A stretch of 35,033 nt of DNA from Lentimicrobiaceae bacterium (GTDB taxonomy: Bacteria > Bacteroidota > Bacteroidia > Bacteroidales > F082). A model generated the notes under the pieces. The model saw only the letters and a list, made by a program, of their open reading frames with translations, was not told the DNA's origin and did no database searches. Below are positions 1 through 8,367 of the stretch, in pieces. The stretch spans positions 1-35,033 of the forward strand of contig SUWV01000025.1 in the NCBI GenBank assembly GCA_015061315.1, in the 5' to 3' direction. Position numbers and translations under genes: made by a program. Every line of letters begins with the position of its first letter. Position 1 is the stretch's first letter.

Positions 1-332
1 TCATAAATCTTAGCTGCGAAAAATTAATTGGCGAAAATAACTACGCTCTCGCTGCTTGATCGAAGAACAGTAGATCGTTGCTTAATTCGTCCACAAGGTG
101 GATGAACGGGACATCTCGCGGATGGACTTTCCTGATTCCGGTCCGGGAACGAGGTGCTCATCAATTTCAGGATAGCGATGCGGAGGCTCCGGCCGCATAG
201 TGAAATTTAGGAGATAAGGTTGAGTTTAGGATGTCTGTTTCCTTGCTCAGCTCGACAATCAACAGCAGAATAAGCATGTAGAAAGCATGGGTGTTCCTTG
301 TTTGGACGAGGGTTCGACTCCCTCCAGCTCCA
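1..332 (+). ncRNA. ssrA: tmRNA (ssrA), 5' end outside the window
   Basis: Transfer-messenger RNA rescues stalled ribosomes and tags the unfinished protein for proteolysis. The tag reading frame is visible: bases 30-59 read GGC GAA AAT AAC TAC GCT CTC GCT GCT TGA, giving GENNYALAA and a stop, the form known from Bacteroidota. The 3' end has the tRNA-like T arm (GGTTCGACTCCC, 311-322) and acceptor strand CAGCTCCA (325-332). CCA is not encoded. A hairpin at about 219-239 downstream of the tag region and others fit the pseudoknot-rich body. The 5' acceptor strand and tRNA-like half lie before base 1, so the gene is truncated by the window edge. The identification is firm; the exact 3' base is the acceptor-stem estimate. 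Confidence 0.95.
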
Positions 333-338
333 CGGATA

Positions 339-378
339 GAAACTGAAAATCTGAGAAATTGAGAATCTGAGATTTTTG
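339..378 (+). repeat. degenerate CTGAGAAT tandem repeat after ssrA
   Basis: Units of 7-9 bases (CTGAAAAT, CTGAGAAAT, TGAGAAT, CTGAGAT) run directly after the tmRNA 3' end. The same motif, in the same orientation relative to the preceding gene, follows tRNA-Arg, yhcC, mazG and uvrA in this window. Confidence 0.8.
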
Positions 379-393
379 TAGGATTTAGTAGAG

Positions 394-447
394 ACGTACC
401 AATTACACTAAAGAAAATGATTATTGTGTAATTGATACGTTTTTTTT
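394..447 (+). terminator. intrinsic terminator of ssrA
   Basis: A 15-base inverted repeat (394-408 with 426-440, one C/T difference that still allows a G-U pair) encloses a 17-base loop and is followed by eight Ts (440-447). It lies about 60 bases past the mature tmRNA end, on the tmRNA strand. Confidence 0.85.
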
Positions 448-466
448 GAATCTGAGAGATTTAAAC

Positions 467-517
467 CCTCAGAATCTGAAGTGCAAGAAGTGACGCTTCG
501 GGTTCTGAGGTTTTTTT
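467..517 (+). terminator. second hairpin with T7 tract, overlapping the hsdR stop codon
   Basis: Bases 467-480 can pair with 497-510 (14 positions, some G-U), followed by seven Ts at 511-517. The T tract overlaps the hsdR stop codon (516-518, minus strand). It is oriented as a backup plus-strand terminator protecting hsdR from ssrA read-through. No T tract is present on the minus-strand side, so it is not an obvious terminator for hsdR. Confidence 0.65.
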
Positions 518-3500
518 ATGCCACTCCGTAATCTGGATTTACTACATCATGTATATTATCTATGTATTTTGCAAGTGGTAGCATATATCCGTCAAACACC
601 GACAGTCTTTCATCAAATGGTGATTCATTGACAACAATGTCTTTTGTTATATCACCATTTTCACAGACATAGGAAATTACCGTCATCAGGAATTCTTCCT
701 GTTCTGAGTTAAGTTCCGAACCTGAAATGAATGTGGAGAAACGCTCAACAGCATTCTTCCTGTTCACTCCGATGATGGAACGTATGAATACAGCGACATT
801 ATTTTCTTTTGTAAACTTGTTGTAGTCTTCCTTGCTTCCTAATTCATTCCATAGGATTTTTTCCAACTCGTGTACATCTGCAATGCTCAACTGCTCCATT
901 GAATATATCTTTTCCAATACAGGTAAGTTTCTGTTTTCTGCAAGAAAATCCAAGACTTTCTTCTTATATGATACTCTTGTCGTTATTCCTGCACTCGTAC
1001 CGCTGAATGACAATTCATCTTCTATGTCGATGACAAACCATTTCTTCTTTTCTCCGATAAGGAATTTAGTCAAGTCTCTCAAATCTTCCCTGACTTTCTC
1101 CAACCAATTCAGATTGACATTAGTCCAACTTACATGGTTCAAGACTTCCTTGATAGTTCCCATCTTCGCCTGTATCTGTGGAATCGTCGCTTTTTCTTCC
1201 AATTTACCTGCCACATATATAACATTATCCACCGCCCTACCTGCATTGATTTCCTCATCTAACAACGACAGTTCTATCGTCAGCATAAGAACATCGAATT
1301 TCTTTGCGTTTTCATCTAATGTGTTCTTTGCAAGTAAAGGTGCGATGTCATTCTTCAATGTCATTGTATCCAATTCTGAAATATAAACCCAAGAAGATTC
1401 TTCCTTGAAATGACTTACTTCCTTCCATTTAGCACGGACGGAAATATGACTGTCTGACAATACCGCAACCTGTTCTTTCAAGAGTTTCTTGATGTCATCG
1501 TGTAAGTTCTTTGCAAATTCATCTTCCTGATATTGCTGATGTTGAAGATGGAACGCTATATCAGAACGCAACCCGAAGAGTTTCTCCGTCAATGAAGGTG
1601 TATTGTTTGCTATCTCTTTTCCTTTTGGATTCTTCTCAAAATAATCGAAGTTACAGCACCAATCGAAGATGTAGAACTCTTTTTTGTCTTCATCACCAAA
1701 TATTCCCTGCGACAATCGTGTTCCCCTTCCTATCATCTGCATGAACTTAATCTTCGACTTGACAGGTTTGAAGAACACCAAATTAAGAATGTCAGGAACG
1801 TCAATTCCCGTATCAAGCATATCAACAGAAACCGCAATCTGAGGATTGGAATCTCTTATCTCAAACTTATCAATTAAATCCTGTGCGTATGTCACTTTGT
1901 TGTCAATCAACACACAAAATTCAGAACCGTACTCAGGGTAAAGTATGTTGAATCTTTCCACTATCAGTTCTGCATGATGATGTCCGTATGCGAATATGAT
2001 AGACTTGCCGATTCTTTCACCGCTTTGAACCTTCAATCCATTCTCCATCAAATCCTGCAAAACCTTGTCGATGGTGTCGATATTGTGAATATACTTGAAC
2101 ATTTCATTACTTGCAATATCTCGGAATTTTCCACCTTCCGTTGCACTTTTTATTCTCTCATACTCCCAAATCTTTTCCATCTGTTCCTTCTCCTCTTCTG
2201 TAAGATTGTCGTATTTGATACCTTCTTTAAGAATCATTGTGCCACGTCTCAGTCCGATGTAATCGACAAGATAACCGTCAGAAACAGCGTCTTCCAATTC
2301 ATAGGCATAGTTCGGAACTCCCTGTTCCATCTCAAAAATCTCGTATGTAGATTTGTCAATCTCGTCTCTCGGTGTCGCTGTCAGTCCGATGAGCATCGAA
2401 TCGAAGTAATTGAATATAGCACCGAACTTACCGAATATGGAACGGTGCGCTTCATCTATGATTATCAAATCGAATCTTCCTACTGAAAAAATCTTCTCAT
2501 CAGTGTCGATAAGGTTAATCATTGTTTGATAAGTGGAAAATATAAGACGAGCGTTCAAATTCCATTTCTCTTTGTCGGTATCATTAAGAACACAAATCGT
2601 TTCGTTTGGAAGAAGTTTGACGAAATTCTTTTTTGCCTGCGTAACCAAAGATGTTCTGTCAGCAAGGAATAACACATTCTTAACCCAATCATTTCTTTTC
2701 AGAACATCAACCAAAGAAATGGCAACTCTTGTCTTTCCTGTTCCTGTCGCCATAACAAGCAATCCTTTTCTGTGCTTGGAATTATAATGTTCACACACCG
2801 CCTTGATTGCAGTCTTCTGATAATATCTGTCTGTTATATTGTCGTTGACAGTGAAGTCGGTAATGTCTTTTCTCCCTCTCTTCAGAATCAATCGTTCCAA
2901 GTCGCTTTCAGTATGAAAACTGTAAAGTCTTCTTGGAGGATAACCCAAACCGTCAATGATTTTTGTCTCAAAACCATTTGTGTAATAAATGACAGGACGA
3001 ACACCGTATTTCACTTCCAAACAGTCGGCATACAGTTCTGCCTGATGTTTTCCAACTGAAGTAGAGACTGAAGTTCTCTTTGCTTCTATGACTGCCAAAG
3101 GTTTACCGTTGCTTCCGAAAAGCACATAATCAGCATAACCGACTTCATGTGTATTTGGCATACCTTGTAATTCAACTTCAATACACGCTCTTGAAGGTTG
3201 AATCATACCTTCTGTTTCAAGAATCTTCCAACCTGCTTCCTTCAACATCAAATCGATATACAAGCGTCTTGTTTCCGCTTCTGACAAATCAACAGGAAGT
3301 ACATCGACAGGAACGTCAGATTCAACGGCATTCTTATCAGCGTCAGCAATTATTTTGTCTGATGACTTTACTTCTTCAACCTTTGGAGTTGCGACTATTA
3401 TGGATTGAGGAGCACTTGGAATTAAAGACTTATCGAATGGTTTGATTTCTTCTAAGAATCCAAGTTTCTTTAGTATAGTTGAAACAACGTTATACAGATT

Positions 3501-3830
3501 CAAGAGACAGAAGAACGATTCTTTCTTCCTTACCTCTGATGAATGTGCGCCGTTGTTACCTATTTTTCTGATGTAATGAACTGCCATCATCACCTTGTCA
3601 TCATTGATGAACATCTTGAACGGTTCACCGTCTATGAGTTCAAACAACGATGTTCTTTCAGAAACTTCGATATTCTTCATCTGATACAAGGCACGAACCA
3701 TATATTCCAAAGCACGTCTTGCATTGATGACGCATATATCAGGATTACTCTGCTGATGTTCCTCTGCCGAAGCACACAAGCGATGTAAGGCATTAAATTC
3801 CAAATCCTGCAAATAGTCGAAGTTTCTCAT
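516..3830 (-). CDS. hsdR: type I restriction enzyme, HsdR (R) subunit with N-terminal DUF4145
   Basis: This is the ATP-dependent DNA translocase and endonuclease subunit of a type I restriction-modification complex. Its 1104 residues start with a DUF4145-like helical domain (about 1-125). An acidic linker follows, then the HsdR nuclease domain with a PD-(D/E)xK core (GYADYVLF with D233, then VIEAKR with E249 and K251). The superfamily 2 motor shows ATGTGKT (361-367), DEAH (459-462), GLTATP (482-487), DTGIDVP (673-679) and QMIGRGTRL (698-706). All catalytic residues I checked are present, so it should be active. It starts 12 bases after the hsdS stop and is the last gene of hsdM-hsdS-hsdR. Length is normal for the family. 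Confidence 0.96.
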   Translation of the reverse strand: MRNFDYLQDLEFNALHRLCASAEEHQQSNPDICVINARRALEYMVRALYQMKNIEVSERTSLFELIDGEPFKMFINDDKVMMAVHYIRKIGNNGAHSSEVRKKESFFCLLNLYNVVSTILKKLGFLEEIKPFDKSLIPSAPQSIIVATPKVEEVKSSDKIIADADKNAVESDVPVDVLPVDLSEAETRRLYIDLMLKEAGWKILETEGMIQPSRACIEVELQGMPNTHEVGYADYVLFGSNGKPLAVIEAKRTSVSTSVGKHQAELYADCLEVKYGVRPVIYYTNGFETKIIDGLGYPPRRLYSFHTESDLERLILKRGRKDITDFTVNDNITDRYYQKTAIKAVCEHYNSKHRKGLLVMATGTGKTRVAISLVDVLKRNDWVKNVLFLADRTSLVTQAKKNFVKLLPNETICVLNDTDKEKWNLNARLIFSTYQTMINLIDTDEKIFSVGRFDLIIIDEAHRSIFGKFGAIFNYFDSMLIGLTATPRDEIDKSTYEIFEMEQGVPNYAYELEDAVSDGYLVDYIGLRRGTMILKEGIKYDNLTEEEKEQMEKIWEYERIKSATEGGKFRDIASNEMFKYIHNIDTIDKVLQDLMENGLKVQSGERIGKSIIFAYGHHHAELIVERFNILYPEYGSEFCVLIDNKVTYAQDLIDKFEIRDSNPQIAVSVDMLDTGIDVPDILNLVFFKPVKSKIKFMQMIGRGTRLSQGIFGDEDKKEFYIFDWCCNFDYFEKNPKGKEIANNTPSLTEKLFGLRSDIAFHLQHQQYQEDEFAKNLHDDIKKLLKEQVAVLSDSHISVRAKWKEVSHFKEESSWVYISELDTMTLKNDIAPLLAKNTLDENAKKFDVLMLTIELSLLDEEINAGRAVDNVIYVAGKLEEKATIPQIQAKMGTIKEVLNHVSWTNVNLNWLEKVREDLRDLTKFLIGEKKKWFVIDIEDELSFSGTSAGITTRVSYKKKVLDFLAENRNLPVLEKIYSMEQLSIADVHELEKILWNELGSKEDYNKFTKENNVAVFIRSIIGVNRKNAVERFSTFISGSELNSEQEEFLMTVISYVCENGDITKDIVVNESPFDERLSVFDGYMLPLAKYIDNIHDVVNPDYGVA

Positions 3831-3842
3831 AACAGTTGTGAG

Positions 3843-4943
3843 TTAGGAATTAAAATAATAATCCATTCTACTATTGAATAATGTCTCTGTTTCTTGAAGA
3901 GAATGTTTTATCAGTTCTTTCTGCCTTTCTATCTTTTCAATCATTGAAGCAAATTCTTGCTGAAGTGAAAGTGGAGGAACACACACCTGTAATTCTCCAT
4001 ATTGTTTTGCGTTAATATTTGGTTGTGCAACCGCTTGCGCACTCTTCTTTACAAATGCATGGTAATATGAAGAACGTGTATAATAATAAATATATGTAGG
4101 TAATACCAAATCCTGATTAGGAATAAAACGAATAAGATAACCTGCATATATTGCCATACCATCACTTTTTTTATAATGATAAGTCTTTCCAACCGTTGCT
4201 CCACTTCGTGCAAACAAAATATCGCCATCATTTAGAAGATACTTATCCTCATAATCATTAGGTGACATAATATTATCATCTAAATATCCATCTTCCTTTA
4301 TATCTGTTATTCTGATATATCTAACCTTTCCGTCATATTCCACCGCAGACGCCCCTGAACCATAAGACAATTTGTGATTAGACAAAGAACTTAAACATTG
4401 TAATGGAAAAACACTATCGTCAGGATTTCCGAACATTTCATAGAAGATAGACTGTGCAAGTGAATCCAATTCCTTCAACTGCTGTTTCTTCTTATCTATA
4501 ACTCCTGAAATCAAATCCAATTCAGATACAATACGCTCTTGTTCAGGAAGTGGAGGAACGGGGATAGGTAACGGAGATAACGACAAACGTGTTATTTGAG
4601 GTTGTGCAGCACCTGTAATAATATCATTCCAATCAACTGATATAAGATAATACTTTAGAAACTGCTGTTTGATATTATTCTTATCAAGAGGTTTTACAAC
4701 CATTGCATTACCATTTATCCAAGAATAGGGTTCTGAAATATTTACTGAACCACATGTTGCACCTCTACATGTCAATAGCACTTCACTATCTTCATGATTA
4801 TATTGATTATAATGTCCTATTATACCATTAGCACCATAAACAAAATATTCTCCATCTTCCACAAACATTTCAACTGATATTGTCTTAGGTTGATATAACT
4901 TACAAACCTCACTGAGTTTCTTTATTTCCCAACCTGCCTTCAT
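3843..4943 (-). CDS. hsdS: type I restriction-modification specificity subunit HsdS
   Basis: This DNA sequence-recognition subunit decides which bipartite site HsdM methylates and HsdR attacks. The 366-residue protein has two target-recognition domains (about 1-125 and 180-320). Each is followed by a conserved helical spacer: PPLPEQERIVSELD at 130-143 and PPLSLQQEFASMIEKIE at 323-339. The start MKAGWEIKKLSEV is typical for HsdS. It forces a 35-base overlap with the 3' end of hsdM, suggesting translational coupling. There is only one hsdS gene, with no inverted partial copy and no recombinase nearby, so no sign of the phase-variable specificity shuffling common in Bacteroidales. The gene looks more A+T-rich than its neighbours, as is usual for hsdS. 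The recognition sequence cannot be predicted by eye. Confidence 0.94.
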   Translation of the reverse strand: MKAGWEIKKLSEVCKLYQPKTISVEMFVEDGEYFVYGANGIIGHYNQYNHEDSEVLLTCRGATCGSVNISEPYSWINGNAMVVKPLDKNNIKQQFLKYYLISVDWNDIITGAAQPQITRLSLSPLPIPVPPLPEQERIVSELDLISGVIDKKKQQLKELDSLAQSIFYEMFGNPDDSVFPLQCLSSLSNHKLSYGSGASAVEYDGKVRYIRITDIKEDGYLDDNIMSPNDYEDKYLLNDGDILFARSGATVGKTYHYKKSDGMAIYAGYLIRFIPNQDLVLPTYIYYYTRSSYYHAFVKKSAQAVAQPNINAKQYGELQVCVPPLSLQQEFASMIEKIERQKELIKHSLQETETLFNSRMDYYFNS

Positions 4944-6438
4944 AGTACATAAATTCTTTTCTTATTTCATCTAATGAAACACAAATTTTAGCTTCCAACT
5001 CAATGATACGTCCTAATATCACGTCACTGCTTTCGTATTCAATCTTCTCTCTTTCTATCTCCTTGTATTTGTTGATGGATAAGTCGTATCCTTTTTCTCT
5101 AATCTCTTCAACGGGAACGAAGAACGACTTGTCTTTTCTTGTTCTTTCTGTTTCTGCTTCGAGATTATGGAATCTTGCAATAATATCAGGAATGTCGTTT
5201 TCCGCTATAGGGTTTCTCTTGTCATCGAGTGAGAATCCATCTGCCTTCATATCATAGAACCAAACCTTGTCTGTACCACCCGCATTGGTTTTAGTAAAAA
5301 TCAAAATCGCTGTTGAAACTCCTGCGTATGGTTTGAACACTCCCGAAGGCATAGAGATAACCGCCTGTAACCTTTGGTTATCAACCAACTCTTTTCTAAT
5401 CGCCAAGTGTCCTGTACTTGTTCCAAACAGAACACCGTCAGGAACGATAGAAGCACATCTGCCACCGAGTTGAAGCATTCTGACAAAAAGTGCCATGAAA
5501 AGAAGTTCTGTCTTCTTTGTCTTGGTGATAGCAAGTAAAGACTTACTTACCGCTTCATAGTCGAGACTGCCTGCAAACGGAGGATTTGCAAGACATAATG
5601 TATATTTGTTTTCGTCAGTATTATCAGTTGAAAGACTGTCTTTATATTCAACATCAGGATTGTCAACACCGTGAAGCATAAGATTCATAGCACCGATACG
5701 GAGCATTGTAGCGTCAGTATCGAAACCATGAAGCAATCCGTTTCTGTAGTGCTCAATATTGCCTTTTTTAAGCAATTCATTCTTATAATGTTCTTGGATA
5801 TATTTTGCAGATTCCACGATAAATCCTGCCGAACCCATTGCAGCGTCACATATACTGTCGTTCAATGTAGGTTTCATTAGTTCAACCATCATTCTGATGA
5901 TATGTCTTGGTGTTCTGAACTGTCCGTTGTTACCGCTCGCCGCCATCTTTCCAAGCACATATTCATAGACATCACCCATAGTGTCACGGTTGTTCATATC
6001 GAGAGAATCAATACCTTCGACAATCTTCACCAATGTTCTTGGATTCTGAATCATAAAGGTAGCATTTGCCATGAACTTGCTATATGCAGATTCTTTCCCT
6101 GTATTCAGATTCTTGATAAAAGAGAACACATCACGACTGATAAGTCGGTACATTTTATCTGCTTCCATGTTCTTGAACACACTCCATCTGAGACTGTCGT
6201 AAGGAACATCTTTATCAGTATCAGGATTGTGCCACATTCCTGTCTTGAATGTTGGTTCTTTCACCTCAACACCCATAAGACTTGCATTTGCTTCTTTAGT
6301 CTTCTGAGCGTCGTCGAGCATTTTCATAAAAAACAGATAAGTCATCTGCTCAAGGATAGTAATTGAATTTGTGATACCACCCGTCCAAAAAGCGTCCCAA
6401 ATGGTGTCGATACGGTTTTTGATTTCGCCTGTTATCAT
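4909..6438 (-). CDS. hsdM: type I restriction-modification DNA methyltransferase HsdM
   Basis: N6-adenine methyltransferase subunit of the type I complex. The 509-residue protein has the N-terminal HsdM helical domain (about 5-150). The catalytic domain carries the SAM-binding motif I as DAAMGSAGF (198-206) and the catalytic motif IV as NPPF (285-288), followed by the usual C-terminal helical region contacting HsdS. Motif I differs from the common DPACGTGGF form, but the glycines are kept. It is the first gene of the operon, and its stop lies inside hsdS. A structured RNA ending in a terminator lies about 80 bases upstream, so the operon either has its own promoter in 6440-6516 or depends on read-through. 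Confidence 0.96.
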   Translation of the reverse strand: MITGEIKNRIDTIWDAFWTGGITNSITILEQMTYLFFMKMLDDAQKTKEANASLMGVEVKEPTFKTGMWHNPDTDKDVPYDSLRWSVFKNMEADKMYRLISRDVFSFIKNLNTGKESAYSKFMANATFMIQNPRTLVKIVEGIDSLDMNNRDTMGDVYEYVLGKMAASGNNGQFRTPRHIIRMMVELMKPTLNDSICDAAMGSAGFIVESAKYIQEHYKNELLKKGNIEHYRNGLLHGFDTDATMLRIGAMNLMLHGVDNPDVEYKDSLSTDNTDENKYTLCLANPPFAGSLDYEAVSKSLLAITKTKKTELLFMALFVRMLQLGGRCASIVPDGVLFGTSTGHLAIRKELVDNQRLQAVISMPSGVFKPYAGVSTAILIFTKTNAGGTDKVWFYDMKADGFSLDDKRNPIAENDIPDIIARFHNLEAETERTRKDKSFFVPVEEIREKGYDLSINKYKEIEREKIEYESSDVILGRIIELEAKICVSLDEIRKEFMYYEGRLGNKETQ

Positions 6439-6516
6439 AGCTTGTTTAATTTGTATATTGCTCTTTTGTTCAAACAGACATGATGCAGATCTCGTTATAT
6501 TTTATTTTAAACACAT

Positions 6517-6735
6517 AAAAAAATGCGGACTATTCTCATTTGCTATTCTGAGGTATCGCCAAACACCTGACCACACAAATAAGAAAGTCCGCACAAACGT
6601 GCGAAGCTTCACCTAATTGCTGCTGTGGTCATTCTTCTTTTTGGCGATTTTCAGAATATCACTCGCAATAAGCTAGCACTTACTTCAATATGTCTACTTT
6701 AAACTTTTACATCATTATATTTCTGTTTATATCTT
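6517..6735 (-). ncRNA. candidate structured RNA or attenuator upstream of hsdM
   Basis: Three perfect nested helices are visible: 6545-6551 with 6651-6657 (7 bp), 6555-6563 with 6640-6648 (9 bp) and 6568-6575 with 6624-6631 (8 bp). Inside them is a 5-bp hairpin, CGCAC/GTGCG (6590-6594 with 6599-6603). A further helix, TGCGGACT (6524-6531) with AGTCCGCA (6586-6593), crosses the others. It must be a pseudoknot or a mutually exclusive fold. Read on the minus strand it is directly followed by seven Ts (6523-6517), so it looks like a terminator stem. A TACATTTG box (6741-6748) could start a transcript near 6735. I do not recognise the family. The helices are seen; the promoter, ends and function are inferred. 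Confidence 0.6.
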
Positions 6736-6740
6736 CGCGA

Positions 6741-6748
6741 CAAATGTA
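6741..6748 (-). promoter_or_regulatory. -7 box TACATTTG for the candidate RNA / hsd leader
   Basis: Perfect match to TAnnTTTG on the minus strand. TTTG sequences upstream lie 15 and 25 bases away, flanking the usual 19-21 base spacing, so the -33 element is uncertain. Confidence 0.5.
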
Positions 6749-6896
6749 ATTATTTTTATCATACAAATCTAAACAAAAATTAACAATTTTTAAATTAGCC
6801 ACATATTGCACATCTGTACGGATTTTTCTTAAAATATCACAAGCGTTAAATAAAATTATGATAAACTATCCTAGTAATATGGTTTAATTATTATTT
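6749..6896. other. A+T-rich spacer without recognisable genes
   Basis: Between the candidate RNA promoter and the repeat following tRNA-Arg, I see only A+T-rich sequence with no convincing reading frame or palindrome. Confidence 0.5.
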
Positions 6897-6940
6897 CTTA
6901 AGTTTCTCAAGTTTTCAGGTTTTCAGATTTTCAGTTTCTA
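6897..6940 (-). repeat. degenerate CTGAAAAC tandem repeat after tRNA-Arg
   Basis: Read on the minus strand, directly after the tRNA and a T7 tract (6940-6946), come units GAAACTGAAAATCTG, AAAACCTG, AAAACTTG and AGAAACTT. The first 15 bases are the same as those just after ssrA, in the same orientation relative to the RNA gene. Confidence 0.75.
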
Positions 6941-6947
6941 AAAAAAG

Positions 6948-7019
6948 TGACTCTGCTGGGATTCGAACCCAGATCGAAGGAACCGGAATCCTTTATTCTA
7001 TCCATTGAACTACAGAGCC
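6948..7019 (-). tRNA. tRNA-Arg (anticodon CCG)
   Basis: Read on the minus strand: acceptor GGCTCTG pairs with CAGAGTC (one G-U), D arm TTCAATGGATAGAA, anticodon stem AAGGA/TCCTT around loop TTCCGGT. The T arm is CTGGG-TTCGAAT-CCCAG. The loop places CCG at positions 34-36, decoding CGG arginine codons. The discriminator is A and CCA is not encoded. A TACCTTTG box lies 70 bases upstream and a run of Ts lies directly downstream. Confidence 0.95.
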
Positions 7020-7020
7020 G

Positions 7021-7076
7021 ATTTACAATTTACAATTTACAATTTACAATGTGTAATGTGTAGTGTGTAATGTAAA
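7021..7076. repeat. ATTTACA / TGTGTAA tandem repeat in the tRNA-Arg leader
   Basis: Four near-perfect copies of a 8-base unit (ATTTACAA) are followed by variants (TGTGTAA, TGTGTAG, TGTGTAA, TGTAAAG). This lies between the tRNA promoter box and the tRNA 5' end and belongs to the same class of short degenerate tandem tracts seen across the window. Confidence 0.75.
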
Positions 7077-7089
7077 GTTTATAATTTTG

Positions 7090-7097
7090 CAAAGGTA
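7090..7097 (-). promoter_or_regulatory. -7 box TACCTTTG of tRNA-Arg
   Basis: Exact TAnnTTTG match on the minus strand, 70 bases upstream of the tRNA 5' end. No clear -33 TTG at normal spacing. Confidence 0.6.
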
Positions 7098-7181
7098 AGA
7101 AAAAAGCCTTACTAAGAAACACATCGGCACGGTTTTTTATAAACACTTTGTTCATTCGCACCAGAATTATCTCTAATTTTT

Positions 7182-7220
7182 AATTTCTCAGATTTTCAGT
7201 TTCTCAGATTCTCAGATTTT
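7182..7220 (-). repeat. CTGAGAAT repeat overlapping the yhcC stop codon
   Basis: On the minus strand the yhcC 3' end runs into AAAATCTGAGAATCTGAGAA and further units. The TGA of the first unit (7212-7214) is the gene's stop codon. Confidence 0.75.
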
Positions 7221-8138
7221 AAAAAGTCTTCCCTGAAACGTATCTCTTTCTTCCATTCGTTTTTCTATCAGATTCAATACTTCGTCGTAGCGAAGGTTCA
7301 TCCAGGGTTTTGAGATGAGATAACGAGGAGGCACTTCTCCGGCGAAACGTTCTATCACTATTTCCGGATTCAACCTTTCGGTGAAGTCGATAACGAACTC
7401 TATATAATCTTCCAAAGTGAAAAGATGAAACGCCTCTGGGTTGGAGAGATATTCTTCAGCCATGAGAGTGTCTTTGAAGATCTGCAGTTGATGGAACTTC
7501 ACTGTCGTCAATGGAAGCTCTGATATTATATTAGCGGCGTTTATCATCATCTCACGCGATTCGCCAGGCAGTCCGAAGATGAAATGCGCTCCGCAAGGCA
7601 GTCCGTATTCATGAGTGAGACGTATCGCTTTTTTAGCTGTAGCGAAATCATGACCTCGATTTATTCTTTTCAAAGTCTCGTCATAAACCGACTCCACTCC
7701 ATATTCCACCATCACATAATACGATTTGTTAATTTCCTTTAACAAAGAAAGCTTCTCTTCGTCGATACAATCGGGACGCGTGCCGACAACGATGCCAATC
7801 ACGCCTTCCACTTCAAGAGCCTGCTTGTATATCTTCTCGAGTTCATCGACGTTTTTATATGTGTTGCTATAAGGTTGGAAATAGGCGAGATATTGTTTTG
7901 CGCGGCGGTAGCGTCTCTGGTGAAACTCGATGCCTTCTTCAATCTGCTGACGAATGCTTTTCTCTGGGCGACAATACGAAGGGTTGAAAGCATCGTTGCG
8001 GCAGAACGAACATCCGCCGGTACTTATCTTGCCGTCACGATTCGGGCAGCTGAATCCGGCGTCGATGCTTATCTTCTGCACCCGACCACCGAAGTTCTTC
8101 ACGAAATAAGAGTTATAACTATTGAAACGACGAGTCAT
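7212..8138 (-). CDS. YhcC-like radical SAM protein (TIGR01212 family)
   Basis: The 308-residue protein matches the YhcC/TIGR01212 radical SAM family, whose physiological substrate I do not know to be settled. Near the N terminus, CPNRDGKISTGGCSFC (31-46) gives the cysteines C31, C43 and C46 that should hold the 4Fe-4S cluster used to cleave S-adenosylmethionine. Family features include IDAGFSCPNRDG, QAYF-like YLAYFQPYSNTY (about 63-74), VGTRPDCI and the C-terminal FAGEVPPRYL. Length is typical. The last two residues and the stop (KI-stop) are encoded by the first unit of a CTGAGAAT repeat, which suggests the repeat has replaced the original end. A TATCTTTG box lies 22 bases before the ATG. 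It is monocistronic as far as I can see. Confidence 0.88.
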   Translation of the reverse strand: MTRRFNSYNSYFVKNFGGRVQKISIDAGFSCPNRDGKISTGGCSFCRNDAFNPSYCRPEKSIRQQIEEGIEFHQRRYRRAKQYLAYFQPYSNTYKNVDELEKIYKQALEVEGVIGIVVGTRPDCIDEEKLSLLKEINKSYYVMVEYGVESVYDETLKRINRGHDFATAKKAIRLTHEYGLPCGAHFIFGLPGESREMMINAANIISELPLTTVKFHQLQIFKDTLMAEEYLSNPEAFHLFTLEDYIEFVIDFTERLNPEIVIERFAGEVPPRYLISKPWMNLRYDEVLNLIEKRMEERDTFQGRLFKI

Positions 8139-8159
8139 TAGAATAAAATTTTACGATTG

Positions 8160-8167
8160 CAAAGATA
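8160..8167 (-). promoter_or_regulatory. -7 box TATCTTTG of the yhcC-like gene
   Basis: Exact TAnnTTTG match on the minus strand, 22 bases upstream of the start codon at 8138. This implies a very short leader. No well-placed TTG was found. Confidence 0.6.
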
Positions 8168-8246
8168 GTTAATTCAATTCATAATTATGAGGAAAGAAAT
8201 TTATAGAAAACTTTTTTCTTTGCTACATTCGTCCGATGACTTTTAT

Positions 8247-8254
8247 TATTTTTG
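8247..8254 (+). promoter_or_regulatory. -7 box TATTTTTG ahead of the DUF1016 relic
   Basis: Exact TAnnTTTG match on the plus strand, with a TTTG 24 bases upstream (8219-8222). It overlaps a minus-strand TACCTTTG (8255-8262) head to head, so the spacer may hold divergent promoters. Confidence 0.5.
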
Positions 8255-8367
8255 CAAAGGTAAAAATCAAAAATAACAGAAATATTTTGGGAACTCGGAA
8301 CTCGTCTGTATTGCAAAATAACGGAAGTAGTTATTCTCAAATTATAAATAATTAAAATTTTACAACA

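Noticed and set aside
339..378. Short tandem repeats as possible CRISPR arrays
   Set aside because: Units are 7-9 bases, degenerate and without unique spacers, and no cas genes are present.
3843..4943. Phase-variable hsdS shuffling
   Set aside because: Only one hsdS is present, with no truncated or inverted partner and no site-specific recombinase in the window.
6517..6660. Structured region upstream of hsdM as 6S RNA, SRP RNA or RNase P RNA
   Set aside because: The SRP GGAAG/AGCAGCC core, the RNase P GAGGAAAGTCC segment and a 6S-like large central bubble between long stems are not visible. It also does not look like an invertible promoter, since the inverted repeats are short and no invertase is near.
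325..7019. Genomic island with att sites at ssrA and tRNA-Arg
   Set aside because: The ssrA 3' end sequence is not repeated elsewhere in the window and no integrase gene was found; only the position is suggestive.
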